64,000 nucleotides of DNA from RUG14219 sp045538535 (GTDB lineage: Bacteria; Cyanobacteriota; Vampirovibrionia; Gastranaerophilales; Gastranaerophilaceae). Location: the NCBI GenBank assembly GCA_045538535.1, contig JAZSRN010000024.1:1-64000 (forward strand). Reading direction: 5' to 3'. Shown here piece by piece: positions 34,187-43,711 of this stretch. Position 1 is the first letter of the stretch; every line of letters starts with the position of its first letter. The position numbers and the translations under genes are program-made. The notes beneath the pieces were generated by a model. That model did not search any database. It saw only the letters and a list, made by a program, of their open reading frames with translations, and had not been told where the DNA came from.

Positions 34187-35011
34187 TTATCTTGGCTTTT
34201 TCTTAGGAATAATCAAAAACGATTTTACACTACGTCCGGCACCATCACCTTTTGTTGATACAACTTGATATTTGTTTAAATAATTCATTGAAGTCGAACT
34301 TCCGCCATCAAACGCCATAGCCCTATCAAGACCGAGCTTTTTACACAATTCGTGAACATCATACATATCCATAGGATTTTCGTCCGTTATTATCAAAATA
34401 TGCGCGTCACCATCTTTGACCCCGATAATTGTTCTGGAAGTCTTATGTAATACTGATGCTGATTCTCTAATAACATTTCCATCTTCATCACGTACCACAA
34501 AAAACTCTTCTTCTAATTTTAGTTCAGGATATACTAAAGGGCCTCCTTGTGCTGCATTTATAATAGAACAAGCAAAGTCTATCGGCGCTTTATGAGGCAT
34601 AATTTCGTATCTATAAGAGGTTTTGCCTTCATAACACTCAATAATTCTAAACTCACTTCGATTTAATATTTTATCTAAATTCTTGCGTAAATAAGCATCT
34701 GAAGTTAAATTTTCATTGAATATAGGGTCTTCTACAGTTTGCCTATCAGTTGTTATATAAGAAATACTTTTTTGATTTGCGGGGTCAAAAAAACCGGCAT
34801 TTACCGTCAACAAGCTATTGTAACGACGATGAGCTTCTTTTGCAGTAATCAAATTTTCAGAAGTTACAAAACGGACTTTTTCCTTTATTTTTTCACCTTT
34901 TAAAACTATATGATAAATCCCGTCCTCGAATTTAACCGTAATATCCTTTGCCAAACAAGGCAAAGATAAACTTATTAAAGCAAAAATCAATATAGCAAAA
35001 AATTTCTTCAT
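34187..35011 (-). CDS. Phosphodiester glycosidase family (NAGPA-type) exported protein
   Basis: 274 residues with a signal peptide (MKKFFAILIFALISLSLPCLA; the Cys near the cleavage site may allow a lipoprotein). Family marks: TVNAGFFDP near residue 70, AAQGGPLV, and AMAFDGGSSTSMNY near 235. These enzymes cleave a sugar from a phosphodiester; several bacterial members act on envelope glycans. It is the last gene of lptB-lptF-this gene, 1 nt after the permease stop, which points to an envelope job. Confidence 0.85.
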   Translation of the reverse strand: MKKFFAILIFALISLSLPCLAKDITVKFEDGIYHIVLKGEKIKEKVRFVTSENLITAKEAHRRYNSLLTVNAGFFDPANQKSISYITTDRQTVEDPIFNENLTSDAYLRKNLDKILNRSEFRIIECYEGKTSYRYEIMPHKAPIDFACSIINAAQGGPLVYPELKLEEEFFVVRDEDGNVIRESASVLHKTSRTIIGVKDGDAHILIITDENPMDMYDVHELCKKLGLDRAMAFDGGSSTSMNYLNKYQVVSTKGDGAGRSVKSFLIIPKKKPR

Positions 35012-35012
35012 A

Positions 35013-36125
35013 TCATAAATCCTTGGTTCTATAGAAAGCTACAATAGCACATATAAAAGCAACCGGCGGAAGCATAGCAGTAATCAAAGGATGTAAAACT
35101 CCTTTTTCTGCAAGAACGTCAAAAAACGGTAACGTTATATAATATGCAAAAATACATCCGATTGCAATTGCAAATCCAACCATGCGCTGTTCACGAGGTT
35201 TGCTAAAGCCTAACAACGCACCCATAATCGCTAACAACAAACATACAAATGGGTGGAAAAACCTTTGCAAATATTTATTTAATATGTGCCGATATTCCTC
35301 TTCCATATTTTCAGATTTTAACAGTTTTAAGTAATTTCTTAACTCCGAATTGGTAATTTCGCGTTCTTTTTTAGTTGCATAGGTCATTAATGTATACGCA
35401 TTCTTAGCATATTCACCTTCAAGAATATCCATTTGCGGAATTTGTGCAATATTTGTAAAAATTCCATCCGAAGAAATCTGATATCTTGAAACATCTTCTA
35501 ATACCCATTTATCCGGCAAAGTCGTACCGGTTTTTGCAATATATATATCGGACATTTGATGAACATCAGTATAATTTTTGCCAGAAAACTTCAACACAAT
35601 AACGTTTTGCATTTTATCTCTCAAAAATCTTGACACAATAACCGCCTCGGTTGGAACTTGGTTTTCGTCTTTCTTAGTATAAATATACTGAGTCAAGTTC
35701 GCATGATTTCTGATTTCATTAATTTTGCGAACCGAATACGGTATCAATTTATCAAACGTAACAAAACAACAGCCGGTTACTATTAAACTCAACACTATTA
35801 CCGGCGCAATAATACGCTTGAAAGACATTCCAACTGCACGAAAAATAGTAAGCTCCGAATCTTTACTCAATTTGTCAAATGTAAAAATCGAGCCTAACAA
35901 CAACCCCGCCGGAAACGCATTACCTAAAATTTTAGGCAACTCATAAAACAAAATTAATGCCCCAGTTTTGGCTGTAATTTTACCGGCTAAAACCGCTTTT
36001 ACCGTATTTAAAAGCATTTCCGGTGCAATCCAAATAACCGTAAACAACAAAATAGCAACAAATGTTGTCAATGCTACTTGATTAAATATGTATTTATCAT
36101 AAACCGTTATCTTAGGGAATTTCAT
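35013..36125 (-). CDS. LptF/LptG-family lipopolysaccharide export permease
   Basis: 370 residues. Typical six membrane segments, three before and three after a periplasmic jellyroll domain (~110-270). KITVYDKYIFNQVALTTFVAILLFT and a C-terminal HPFVCLLLAIMGALLGFS are family features. It extracts LPS from the inner membrane with LptB. Only one LptF/G gene is present here; the other may be elsewhere or the protein may dimerise. ATG overlaps the lptB stop by 1 nt. Confidence 0.88.
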   Translation of the reverse strand: MKFPKITVYDKYIFNQVALTTFVAILLFTVIWIAPEMLLNTVKAVLAGKITAKTGALILFYELPKILGNAFPAGLLLGSIFTFDKLSKDSELTIFRAVGMSFKRIIAPVIVLSLIVTGCCFVTFDKLIPYSVRKINEIRNHANLTQYIYTKKDENQVPTEAVIVSRFLRDKMQNVIVLKFSGKNYTDVHQMSDIYIAKTGTTLPDKWVLEDVSRYQISSDGIFTNIAQIPQMDILEGEYAKNAYTLMTYATKKEREITNSELRNYLKLLKSENMEEEYRHILNKYLQRFFHPFVCLLLAIMGALLGFSKPREQRMVGFAIAIGCIFAYYITLPFFDVLAEKGVLHPLITAMLPPVAFICAIVAFYRTKDL

Positions 36126-36850
36126 TACAGAGCAAAATCCTTTCCTAAATAAAATTCTTTAGCAACCGGATCAACCGCAACATCTTGGCTCCGCCCTTGT
36201 ATTTTTATTTGTCCGTCAAAAATCACATACGCTCTATCGGTAATCGAAAGAGTTGCTTTCGGATTGTGGTCCGTAATCAAAACCCCTAAACCTTTATCTT
36301 CAGAAATTTTACGGATATTATCCTTAATTTCGCCAATTGCAATAGGGTCAATACCTGCAAAAGGTTCATCCAACAACATAAAATCAGGGCTTGCTGCAAG
36401 GGCACGCGCAATTTCAACCCTTCTTCTCTCTCCCCCGGACAACGAAACCGCAGCATAAGAACGTAATCTTAAAATCCCAAATTCAGAAAGAAGTTCTTCT
36501 AATTTTCTTTTCTTTTCGTTAACGGTTAATTTGTCATTCATTTCAAGAACAAGCTTGATATTATCTTCAACCGACAATTTTCTAAAAATAGAAGCTTCTT
36601 GTGGAAGATAACCTATTCCGGCCTTTGCTCTTATATTCATTGGTGCATTCGAAATATCCCGACCATCAAGATAAATATTACCTTTGTTTGGCTTTACTAA
36701 CCCTACTACCATATAAAAAGTGGTCGTTTTCCCCGCACCATTCGGCCCCAAAAGACAAACAACTTCACCTTTATTAATTTCAAAACTTACATCATTTACT
36801 ACACTTCTATCGCCATAAATTTTGATGAGGTTTTTCGCTTCTATTTTCAT
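36125..36850 (-). CDS. lptB: LPS export ABC ATPase LptB
   Basis: 241 residues. Walker A GPNGAGKTT at 35-43, signature LSGGERRR near 138, Walker B FMLLDEPFAGIDP, and ITDHNPKATL with the switch His. The GIGYLPQEASIFRKL and DEPFAGIDPIA stretches are diagnostic for LptB. First gene of the lpt operon. Its presence supports a Gram-negative, LPS-bearing cell. Confidence 0.95.
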   Translation of the reverse strand: MKIEAKNLIKIYGDRSVVNDVSFEINKGEVVCLLGPNGAGKTTTFYMVVGLVKPNKGNIYLDGRDISNAPMNIRAKAGIGYLPQEASIFRKLSVEDNIKLVLEMNDKLTVNEKKRKLEELLSEFGILRLRSYAAVSLSGGERRRVEIARALAASPDFMLLDEPFAGIDPIAIGEIKDNIRKISEDKGLGVLITDHNPKATLSITDRAYVIFDGQIKIQGRSQDVAVDPVAKEFYLGKDFAL

Positions 36851-36933
36851 AATATCCCCTTCTTATATCCTTGAAAACATTTTATATTAAAAATACAGTT
36901 ATGGCAATTATCCTATAAAAATATTTTTAAAAA

Positions 36934-39033
36934 TTATTCGGCATAAGATTCGCCAACCGTATCAATCGCCTCAACTTTGATATCAGTAATCAATTCAGAA
37001 TAAGAGATTACAACAATAGTCGGAATATGACGTTCCAATAGTTGGTATAATGGCAACCTAATCCTTGGAGAACACAATACGACCGGCTGCTCACCACACG
37101 CCTGATGTGCACGCATCAAGGTTGTTGCCGTTGATTCTATCAACTCTTGAACTTGCATTGGATTTAGCAAAAACATTGTACCTAACTCAGTTCTTTGACA
37201 ACTTTCATCCAAAATCTTTTCCCAATCTGGCGAAAGAGTTAGTGCATACAAAACATTATCTTCAGTCACATTTGCCAAACAAATTTGACGTCCGAGAGCT
37301 GCACGCAACCTTTCAGATAAAATATCCGGCTCTTTTGAAAAACGTGCATAATCACAAAGTCTTTCAAAAATAAATATAATATCTTTAATAGAAACTTTTT
37401 CCCTAATTAAGTTTACAAAAATCTTTCTCAAATCACTTGTTGAGATAATTGTAGGCACCAAATCATTGACCAATGTAGGGTCTTGCGAACGCACAAGTTC
37501 CATCAACTTCAACACATCAGTCTTGGTCATGACCTCATCAACGTGCTTGCGGACACATTCTTGCAAGTGTGTAACAATAACGTCAGTTGAATCTACCGCT
37601 GTAACCGAACGTGCCGCTTTTGCATCATCAGCCGTAATCCAATACGCTTGAGTTTGATAAGTAGGGTCAATACCAATTATAGCATCTTGCGGGACATCTT
37701 TTCTCGTTGCATCCCATTGATCCGCAATTACCATAAATCGACTCGGATAAACATAACCGGTTGCCACAGTGTTTCCACGAATTGATATCATGTATTCATT
37801 CGCATCCAACGCTGATGAATCCATAATTCTTATGTTTGGAATAATATAACCTAATTCATCTGTAACTCTTTGACGAAGTGCAGCGATTTTTGCAAGCAAT
37901 TGACCTTCTTGGTCTGGATCTGCAATTACAAGCAAATTAGAACCAACTTGCAAACTCAATACGTCAACCCCTAAACGCTCATACATTCTGTTCGGGTTAA
38001 CCAAATCTTGCATATTTTGTCTAACGCTTTCCAATTGCCCAAGTTGAGATTGAACATCAGCGTTAATAAGTTGTGAAAATCCAGCAACACCAAGAAATAT
38101 CGCAAAAAGGAAAAACGGTAACCATGGCAAACCAGTAACGGGCCCAGTTACTGCTAAAAATATCAAAAATCCGGAAGATAAAAATAGCGCATTTGGTTTG
38201 CTGACAATTTGCAAGGTAACATCAGAACCCAATGAATTTGCCGCAGAAGCACGTGTCATAAAGATACCGGCAGCAATTGAAAGCAAAAGTGAAGGTAACT
38301 GTGACGCCAAACCATCACCGATAGTAAGTGTTGTATATTTACTAACCGCGTCAGCTATTGACATCTGATTCATCATACAACCAATGGCCAAACCGCCAAT
38401 AATGTTAATCAAAGTAATAATGATACCTGCGATAGTATCCCCTTTAACGAATTTCATCGCACCGTCCATACTACCAAAAAGGTTTGATTCTCTTTGCAAA
38501 TCTTCACGACGTTTAGTTGCTTCTTCTGGTGATATTAATCCGGCATTAAAATCCGCGTCAATCGTCATCTGTTTACCAGGCATAGCATCAAGTGCGAATC
38601 TCGCCGAAACTTCCGCGATACGTTCTGCACCTTTTGTAATAACCATAAACTGAACAACCGTAATAATAAGGAAAATTACCCCACCAACAATCATATTACC
38701 GCCGGTTACAAAGGTTCCGAACGCATGGATTACTTCCCCCGCCTCACCCTTGGCCAAAATCAACCTTGTTGAAGCAATGGAAAGAACAAGCCTAAACATC
38801 GTTGCAACAAGAATAATTGATGGAAATGATGCAAGCTCAAGGGTCTTTTTAACATATAATGAAATCATCAAAAGAATAATACCTAATGTAATATTGAAAC
38901 AAATACAAAAGTTTACAACAAAATTCGGCAATTCGCACAGCAAAAGAACAACCAATAGCAATACAAATATCGCCATCCCTATTTCACTTAAATTTGCTCC
39001 TCCGCCCCCACCTTGGGCTTGTTCTTGTGCCAT
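36934..39033 (-). CDS. flhA: Flagellar-type export gate protein FlhA
   Basis: 699 residues. About eight membrane segments in the first ~330 residues, then the large cytosolic domain that docks chaperone-substrate complexes. The FHIPEP signature is seen as RFALDAMPGKQMTIDADFNAG. The short N-terminus has a Gly run (AQGGGGGANL). ATG overlaps the fliH stop (TAATG-type). Homologous to SctV of injectisomes; neighbours FliE/FliF/FliH favour the flagellar branch. Confidence 0.95.
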   Translation of the reverse strand: MAQEQAQGGGGGANLSEIGMAIFVLLLVVLLLCELPNFVVNFCICFNITLGIILLMISLYVKKTLELASFPSIILVATMFRLVLSIASTRLILAKGEAGEVIHAFGTFVTGGNMIVGGVIFLIITVVQFMVITKGAERIAEVSARFALDAMPGKQMTIDADFNAGLISPEEATKRREDLQRESNLFGSMDGAMKFVKGDTIAGIIITLINIIGGLAIGCMMNQMSIADAVSKYTTLTIGDGLASQLPSLLLSIAAGIFMTRASAANSLGSDVTLQIVSKPNALFLSSGFLIFLAVTGPVTGLPWLPFFLFAIFLGVAGFSQLINADVQSQLGQLESVRQNMQDLVNPNRMYERLGVDVLSLQVGSNLLVIADPDQEGQLLAKIAALRQRVTDELGYIIPNIRIMDSSALDANEYMISIRGNTVATGYVYPSRFMVIADQWDATRKDVPQDAIIGIDPTYQTQAYWITADDAKAARSVTAVDSTDVIVTHLQECVRKHVDEVMTKTDVLKLMELVRSQDPTLVNDLVPTIISTSDLRKIFVNLIREKVSIKDIIFIFERLCDYARFSKEPDILSERLRAALGRQICLANVTEDNVLYALTLSPDWEKILDESCQRTELGTMFLLNPMQVQELIESTATTLMRAHQACGEQPVVLCSPRIRLPLYQLLERHIPTIVVISYSELITDIKVEAIDTVGESYAE

Positions 39034-39743
39034 TAAATTTCTCTTAACGCCTCACTTATAATTGATAATTGTGTTTCGATTGTTGCATCAATAATCCCAT
39101 TATTGGTGACAACCATGCAACCACCCTCAAAAACACTTTCATCAGGTACTACTACTACTTTTGCTTCAAGTCCCAAATTTGTTAACACATCGGGAATTTC
39201 TTGTTTCAACAAATCTACTTGAGAAGGATTCGTTCTTAAAGTAATCTTTTTTTCTTCTTTTGAAAGACTGTTCAAAACATCCTTGATATTGTTTATTATC
39301 AAATTTGAATCTTGCTCTATTTCTTTTTTAATTATTTTTTTAGCGATTTCAAGACTAATTTCCAAAATATTAGGCGCAACAAAGTCGAATACTTCTTGTG
39401 GAGCATTCAAAAATCCGGAAAAGTCATCTCTTATTTGTTGCAAATCACTTTGAGCACTCGCCAAACCATCTTGATAACCTTCTTTTGCTGCCGCTTCTCT
39501 AATAGCAATAGCTTCTTCTCGCGCTCTCGAAATCAAATTTCTGTCATCAATACGACGAAAACCACGTCTACGGTCGCCGCGGCGCCGCTCTTGACGTTGT
39601 TTAAAATCAATATTATCTAAATTGAACAAATCAATGCTCTCTTCAGATGTTTCAGTAGTTTTAGCTTCTTCCTCAGAAACCTCGGGAGTAATTGGAATTC
39701 CCTCAATAACTTCCGGTTTTTTTATTTTCTTTTTTATAATCAT
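39033..39743 (-). CDS. fliH: Flagellar export regulator FliH-like
   Basis: 236 residues. Acidic N-terminus, then an Arg-rich stretch (RQERRRGDRRRGFRR, ~52-66), a helical stalk (~70-120), and a C-terminal FliH/V-ATPase-E-like domain (ILEISLEIAKKIIKKE ... VVVPDESVFEGGCMVVTNNGIIDATIETQL). FliH tethers the FliI ATPase to the export gate. Located between the fliG-position gene and flhA. The Arg-rich stretch is unusual. Confidence 0.85.
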   Translation of the reverse strand: MIIKKKIKKPEVIEGIPITPEVSEEEAKTTETSEESIDLFNLDNIDFKQRQERRRGDRRRGFRRIDDRNLISRAREEAIAIREAAAKEGYQDGLASAQSDLQQIRDDFSGFLNAPQEVFDFVAPNILEISLEIAKKIIKKEIEQDSNLIINNIKDVLNSLSKEEKKITLRTNPSQVDLLKQEIPDVLTNLGLEAKVVVVPDESVFEGGCMVVTNNGIIDATIETQLSIISEALREI

Positions 39744-39754
39744 GATTAATTATA

Positions 39755-40777
39755 TTATACACTATTTGCAAGGTGTAGGGCAATAATATTTGCAACTCTT
39801 GGTGGAATATCAAAATATTCGCCTTCCAAAGCCTTGAATACAAAGCGTTTTACGTATGGACGCTCAAATTGTAACAATTGTTCAAGCCTTTTTCTTTCGA
39901 TACATTGCGCAACATTTTGAATTTTTTCTATTAACATATTAGGGGTAATATTAGAATTTGATTTTGGCAAATTTGTCTTAATCTCTTGCAAACATTTCAT
40001 TGTAATGTCCGGATCAACTTTATCTTGCAAATCCTGCATATCCATATATTTGATAATTGAATTTGCATCATCAGTTTGAAATTTATCAAGAAAAGCTTGA
40101 ACTTTATCTTGCTTAACTCGTTGGAAAAGCAAGGCAAGTGTAGCCAATTTAAATGTTCTTTGACTTTGTGCGGACATTTGTGTTTGTGGTTGAGTTTGGA
40201 CTTGAGCTTGCACACCTCCCTCGACTTGTTCAACACCTTGGGGAGGAATTTGGGCTGCTTCCGGCAATTGACCTTGTTCTGCAGCTTGTTGCATCATAGC
40301 GTCAATATTAGATTGTTGCGCAGCTTGTTGAGATAATTCTTCACTAATTAAATTTTTATTTTTTAGCTCATCAATGCATTCAACGTATGTCTTTTTTACA
40401 TGATGCTCAATCAATTGCAAAATCTGATCTTGAGGCATTCCTTGCGCAAAAGTTTGCTTAGCAACCTCAAAAATGGTAAACGCAATTTTTTGCATAACCG
40501 AATCCCAATATTGTTGAGGAATTCCCGAGCGCACAAGGTCAACCGACTTGTGAAACGACCATTCCGCAATAATTTGAGTAATCATTATCGCTTGATCTGC
40601 ATTAAAATTATATTGAGTATCATCAGAAAGAGCTTGGCCAGCAACCGTTGAAAAATTAAGCAAAGTATTAGCTACATAATTTTTCTGCGCATCATTAAAG
40701 TCCGGCGGCACAAGCTCCAATGCTTGTTGAGTTAAATTTTGTGCAAATGCGTTATAATCAAATCCCGGTATTGGCAT
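39755..40777 (-). CDS. Divergent protein in the fliG position
   Basis: 340 residues between fliF and fliH, where fliG is expected. The EHPQ motif and charged torque helix of FliG are not visible. It is helical, with a Gln-rich low-complexity linker in the middle (~165-205, QAQVQTQPQTQ), then KVQAFLDKFQTDDANSIIKYMD and a C-terminal FERPYVKRFVFKALEGEYFDIPP. FliF here keeps a C-terminal motif of the sort that binds FliG, so some FliG-like partner is expected. A highly derived FliG or an SctK-like adaptor are the options. Confidence 0.6.
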   Translation of the reverse strand: MPIPGFDYNAFAQNLTQQALELVPPDFNDAQKNYVANTLLNFSTVAGQALSDDTQYNFNADQAIMITQIIAEWSFHKSVDLVRSGIPQQYWDSVMQKIAFTIFEVAKQTFAQGMPQDQILQLIEHHVKKTYVECIDELKNKNLISEELSQQAAQQSNIDAMMQQAAEQGQLPEAAQIPPQGVEQVEGGVQAQVQTQPQTQMSAQSQRTFKLATLALLFQRVKQDKVQAFLDKFQTDDANSIIKYMDMQDLQDKVDPDITMKCLQEIKTNLPKSNSNITPNMLIEKIQNVAQCIERKRLEQLLQFERPYVKRFVFKALEGEYFDIPPRVANIIALHLANSV

Positions 40778-40810
40778 CTTTTATATTAATCCTTTCCTCA
40801 AATTCCCCAA

Positions 40811-42487
40811 TTAAACCTCTTCAATCCAACTTTTGATTTTTTCAGTGGTTTCATCATCATCACCCAACTGCGAAGACAAATTGTTCAACGCATTGGCAAG
40901 TTGTTCCGGATCTTGATGATATTGTTGCTGCGGCAAATATTCTCTATTTTGTTGTTCAATCAAACCTTGTGCAAGTTCAGATTGACGTTCTGCCAATTGT
41001 GCAGCGGCTTGATTAACATTTGCCAATTGAGCTTCTTGTTGGGCTGCACGCTGTCTTAACATTTCAACTTCTTGTCTATTTGCATCTTGGACTTCGCGCA
41101 CCTTATCAGACACAACCTTAAACACAATCAGAATACCCAAACCACTGAGTGCAATAGTTAACCACCAAGGATTACCGGTTTCATCAGTTTTTGGAAGATT
41201 TGACGGTTTATCACCTAGCAAACTATTATCCAAAGAATCTTTAAATGCTATCGAAACATCGTCCGGACTAACCCTTGGACTTGCTGCACTCGCAATCAAT
41301 TCTTTCAACTCTTGAAGAGTAGTATTTGCCGGCCTTGCATTTCTATCTAAAGTTACGGCAATTGATATCTCTTCAACAACACCCGGTTTTATATATTCAT
41401 TTGTTTGAGTTTTAGTTACGCCATATTGAGTCTCTGTTGCTGAACGATTATAACTTCTGTTTTGACTTGAATCAGAAGAACCTGCCGGCAAACCATTTGG
41501 AAGATATACGCTCACTGCATTTGTATTTCGGTTTGAATCTGAAGTTTGATCGCCTAAACCTTCTGTAAAAGATTGTTCAGAGACCGAAGTTTTTCTTGTA
41601 GGGTCATACTCAATCGTAAATCTTTCAACCGGTGCTTGGCGCAAAAACGTACTAACCGTTGCAACATAATTTCCACGCCCTACGAGATTGTCTAATTGTG
41701 CTGCAACTTTTTTCTGCATATATCGGTCATTTTCTTCTATTTTTGCAAGCATTTCATCGCTTGCGTCCATAATGCTATGATATACAATACCGTTTGTATC
41801 TGTAATAGAAATATTGTCGGTAGTAATTCCGTTAACACTACCCAAAACAAGGTTTGTAATAGCTTTTACTTTTGTTTGATCAAGTTTTTCACCGTTTGTT
41901 GTAGTTATTTGAATTGTAGCCGTTACCGGTTTTTGCATAGACGAAAACATTGACGGTTCCGGAATAGAAACAAATACCGAAGCACTATCAATATTTGAAA
42001 TTTTCTTAATTAATCTAGCCAATTCACCATTGATTGCTCTAGTCAAACGGATTTTTTTATCTTCCTTTGTCGATGTGAAATCACCTTTATCAAAAATTTC
42101 CAAACCAACGTGCTCATCAAACAAACCACTCTCTACAATTCCAATAATAGCTTGGTCTCTTTGTTCAGTAGTACATCTTTTTTTACCGGTTGTACAATCA
42201 CCTTTTTTAAGATAAAGAACCGACTTTGTACCGTCCATTTTGCGACTAACCGCAATATTTTTCTTTGCCAAAATGGCTTGGATTTCCAAGGCCTTACCTA
42301 AATTGTCCGTTGTTAAAAGGTCAACATCTTCTTTTATCGGCTCTTCACTTACACTTGTAGCCTTATCCGCACCACCTTTGCTTGAAGATACGACACCTAT
42401 CGTTATAAATAGAGCCATAACAACGACTATCCCGCCAATTATGCCATATAAAAGTGCTTTGTTTTCCAGTAATTTTTGAAAATCCAT
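40811..42487 (-). CDS. fliF: Flagellar MS-ring protein FliF
   Basis: 558 residues. N-terminal membrane segment (~12-32), ring-building domains (~60-270), a periplasmic variable region, a second membrane segment (~435-455, WWLTIALSGLGILIVFKVV), then a Gln-rich coiled coil and a final TEKIKSWIEEV, the usual FliG-binding tail. Family marks: KGDCTTGKKRCT is a lineage insert, while ALEIQAILAKKNI and RAINGELARLIKKI are recognisable FliF. It starts 50 nt after fliE. Confidence 0.93.
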   Translation of the reverse strand: MDFQKLLENKALLYGIIGGIVVVMALFITIGVVSSSKGGADKATSVSEEPIKEDVDLLTTDNLGKALEIQAILAKKNIAVSRKMDGTKSVLYLKKGDCTTGKKRCTTEQRDQAIIGIVESGLFDEHVGLEIFDKGDFTSTKEDKKIRLTRAINGELARLIKKISNIDSASVFVSIPEPSMFSSMQKPVTATIQITTTNGEKLDQTKVKAITNLVLGSVNGITTDNISITDTNGIVYHSIMDASDEMLAKIEENDRYMQKKVAAQLDNLVGRGNYVATVSTFLRQAPVERFTIEYDPTRKTSVSEQSFTEGLGDQTSDSNRNTNAVSVYLPNGLPAGSSDSSQNRSYNRSATETQYGVTKTQTNEYIKPGVVEEISIAVTLDRNARPANTTLQELKELIASAASPRVSPDDVSIAFKDSLDNSLLGDKPSNLPKTDETGNPWWLTIALSGLGILIVFKVVSDKVREVQDANRQEVEMLRQRAAQQEAQLANVNQAAAQLAERQSELAQGLIEQQNREYLPQQQYHQDPEQLANALNNLSSQLGDDDETTEKIKSWIEEV

Positions 42488-42537
42488 GTTTCTTCCCTTA
42501 GTCTTTAATCATTAGTTTTATACAAATATAAGAACAT

Positions 42538-42891
42538 CTAAACTTGTATTTGCATTATTTTATCATAAGCTTGAATAACTTTGCCGGTAACTTGAGTTGC
42601 AACGTTTACGGTAATCTCAGATTTTGCCATTGCAGTCATTACATCGTGAATATCCACATTTTGGCTTCCGGACATTACGTCTTTTAGAAGGTTATCCGGC
42701 GCATTCAATTCGTTGTTGAAATTTTCCATTAATCCACTGAAAACTTGTTTAAAGTCAGCGGTTTCCGGTTGTTCAACCCTATCAAGACGAGCAGACGGCA
42801 TATTTGCAAACCCGGAATCCAATTTGGTATGCTGAATTCTGCCGGCCAAATCATATTGTGGATAAAAGTTACTACCTGATGTTGCAAACAT
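42538..42891 (-). CDS. fliE: Flagellar hook-basal body protein FliE
   Basis: 117 residues, normal size. The C-terminal part (VDIHDVMTAMAKSEITVNVATQVTGKVIQAYDKIMQIQV, cited in parts) is the FliE family core, which joins the MS ring to the rod. First gene of the fliE-fliF-(fliG position)-fliH-flhA operon. GAGAGGTAGAAAT precedes the ATG. Confidence 0.9.
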   Translation of the reverse strand: MFATSGSNFYPQYDLAGRIQHTKLDSGFANMPSARLDRVEQPETADFKQVFSGLMENFNNELNAPDNLLKDVMSGSQNVDIHDVMTAMAKSEITVNVATQVTGKVIQAYDKIMQIQV

Positions 42892-43072
42892 ATTTCTACC
42901 TCTCTCATTCTTATTCTACAATATTTTTAACGATTTTGAGCAGTTACAATACGAAATTTCATACTTTTGGACGAGAAAAAATCTAAATTTCAACTATTCT
43001 GCCCAGAATATTTTTAATGTTTTTTCCCAGAAAGTCATGTACATAAAAAAATAAATCAAAAAATAAAAAAAA

Positions 43073-43093
43073 GACCGCTGTTTTACAGTGGTC
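43073..43093 (-). terminator. Orphan minus-strand terminator
   Basis: GACCGCTGT / ACAGTGGTC stem (9 bp, one G-U on one strand). On the minus strand it is followed by eight T. No minus-strand gene lies upstream of it before the plus-strand gene at 43250, so it may end a small RNA. Confidence 0.5.
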
Positions 43094-43214
43094 AAGGTTG
43101 GTTATTTTGGTTATGTTATAGTATTTATGAGTTTTAAACTATCGATTATTGTTCTGGGAGTTATATTTTTTTAATAACCCTCAAGCTTGAGATTTGCTTA
43201 ATATCAATCAAAAC

Positions 43215-43243
43215 TTTACAAAAGTTCACATTTTTACTAATAT
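43215..43243 (+). promoter_or_regulatory. Promoter of the leaderless YkgJ-like gene
   Basis: TTTACA (43215-43220), 17 nt, TAATAT (43238-43243), then 6 nt and ATG 43250. The start point would be the A of ATG. Confidence 0.45.
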
Positions 43244-43249
43244 TAACTT

Positions 43250-43711
43250 ATGAATTTTACAGATCTCAAAAAAATTTTTTTAGCAAAGATTTTGCGGCGC
43301 AAATACTATCGTACCGGCAAGTGTCACGCGTGCGGAAAATGTTGCACACAAATTTACGTTAAACACTATAAACACGTAATTCAAGACGAAAAAGAATTTG
43401 AAAAACTCAAATATCTTCATAGGTTCTATACATATCTCAAAGTAATAGGCAAGGATGATATCGGTTTAATTTTTGAATGCCAAAATCTTGATTCTGAAAC
43501 AAAAAAGTGCAAAATTCACAAAACCCGTCCGGGAATTTGCCGCAGATATCCCCAAGAAGAATTATTTTCTATGGGGGGTGCGCTTTCTGACGATTGCGGC
43601 TATAAGATGGAACCTATTGTACCTTTTTCAACTGTTTTAGAACAAGAAAAAAAGAAGCTTGATAAAAAATCAAACTTCTTTTACAAAATATTTAATAAAC
43701 TTAAAAATTAA
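43250..43711 (+). CDS. YkgJ-family cysteine-cluster protein
   Basis: 153 residues. The cluster CHACGKCCTQIYV near residue 24, then FECQNLDSETKKCKIHKTRPGICRRYP in the middle (cited in part) is typical of the YkgJ/UPF0153 family, thought to bind Zn or an Fe-S centre through eight cysteines. No ribosome site is seen; likely leaderless. Tail overlaps the next minus-strand gene by 4 nt. Confidence 0.88.
   Translation: MNFTDLKKIFLAKILRRKYYRTGKCHACGKCCTQIYVKHYKHVIQDEKEFEKLKYLHRFYTYLKVIGKDDIGLIFECQNLDSETKKCKIHKTRPGICRRYPQEELFSMGGALSDDCGYKMEPIVPFSTVLEQEKKKLDKKSNFFYKIFNKLKN

Larger units (their letters stand above)
42892..43249. other. fliE / YkgJ-like gene divergent region
   Basis: 358 nt without a gene. 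It holds a 12-bp palindrome TTCTGCCCAGAA (42997-43008) with a related CCCAGAAA at 43026, an orphan minus-strand terminator (43073-43093), a TCAAGCTTGA palindrome (43181-43190) and a plus-strand promoter for the next gene (43215-43243). Confidence 0.5.
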
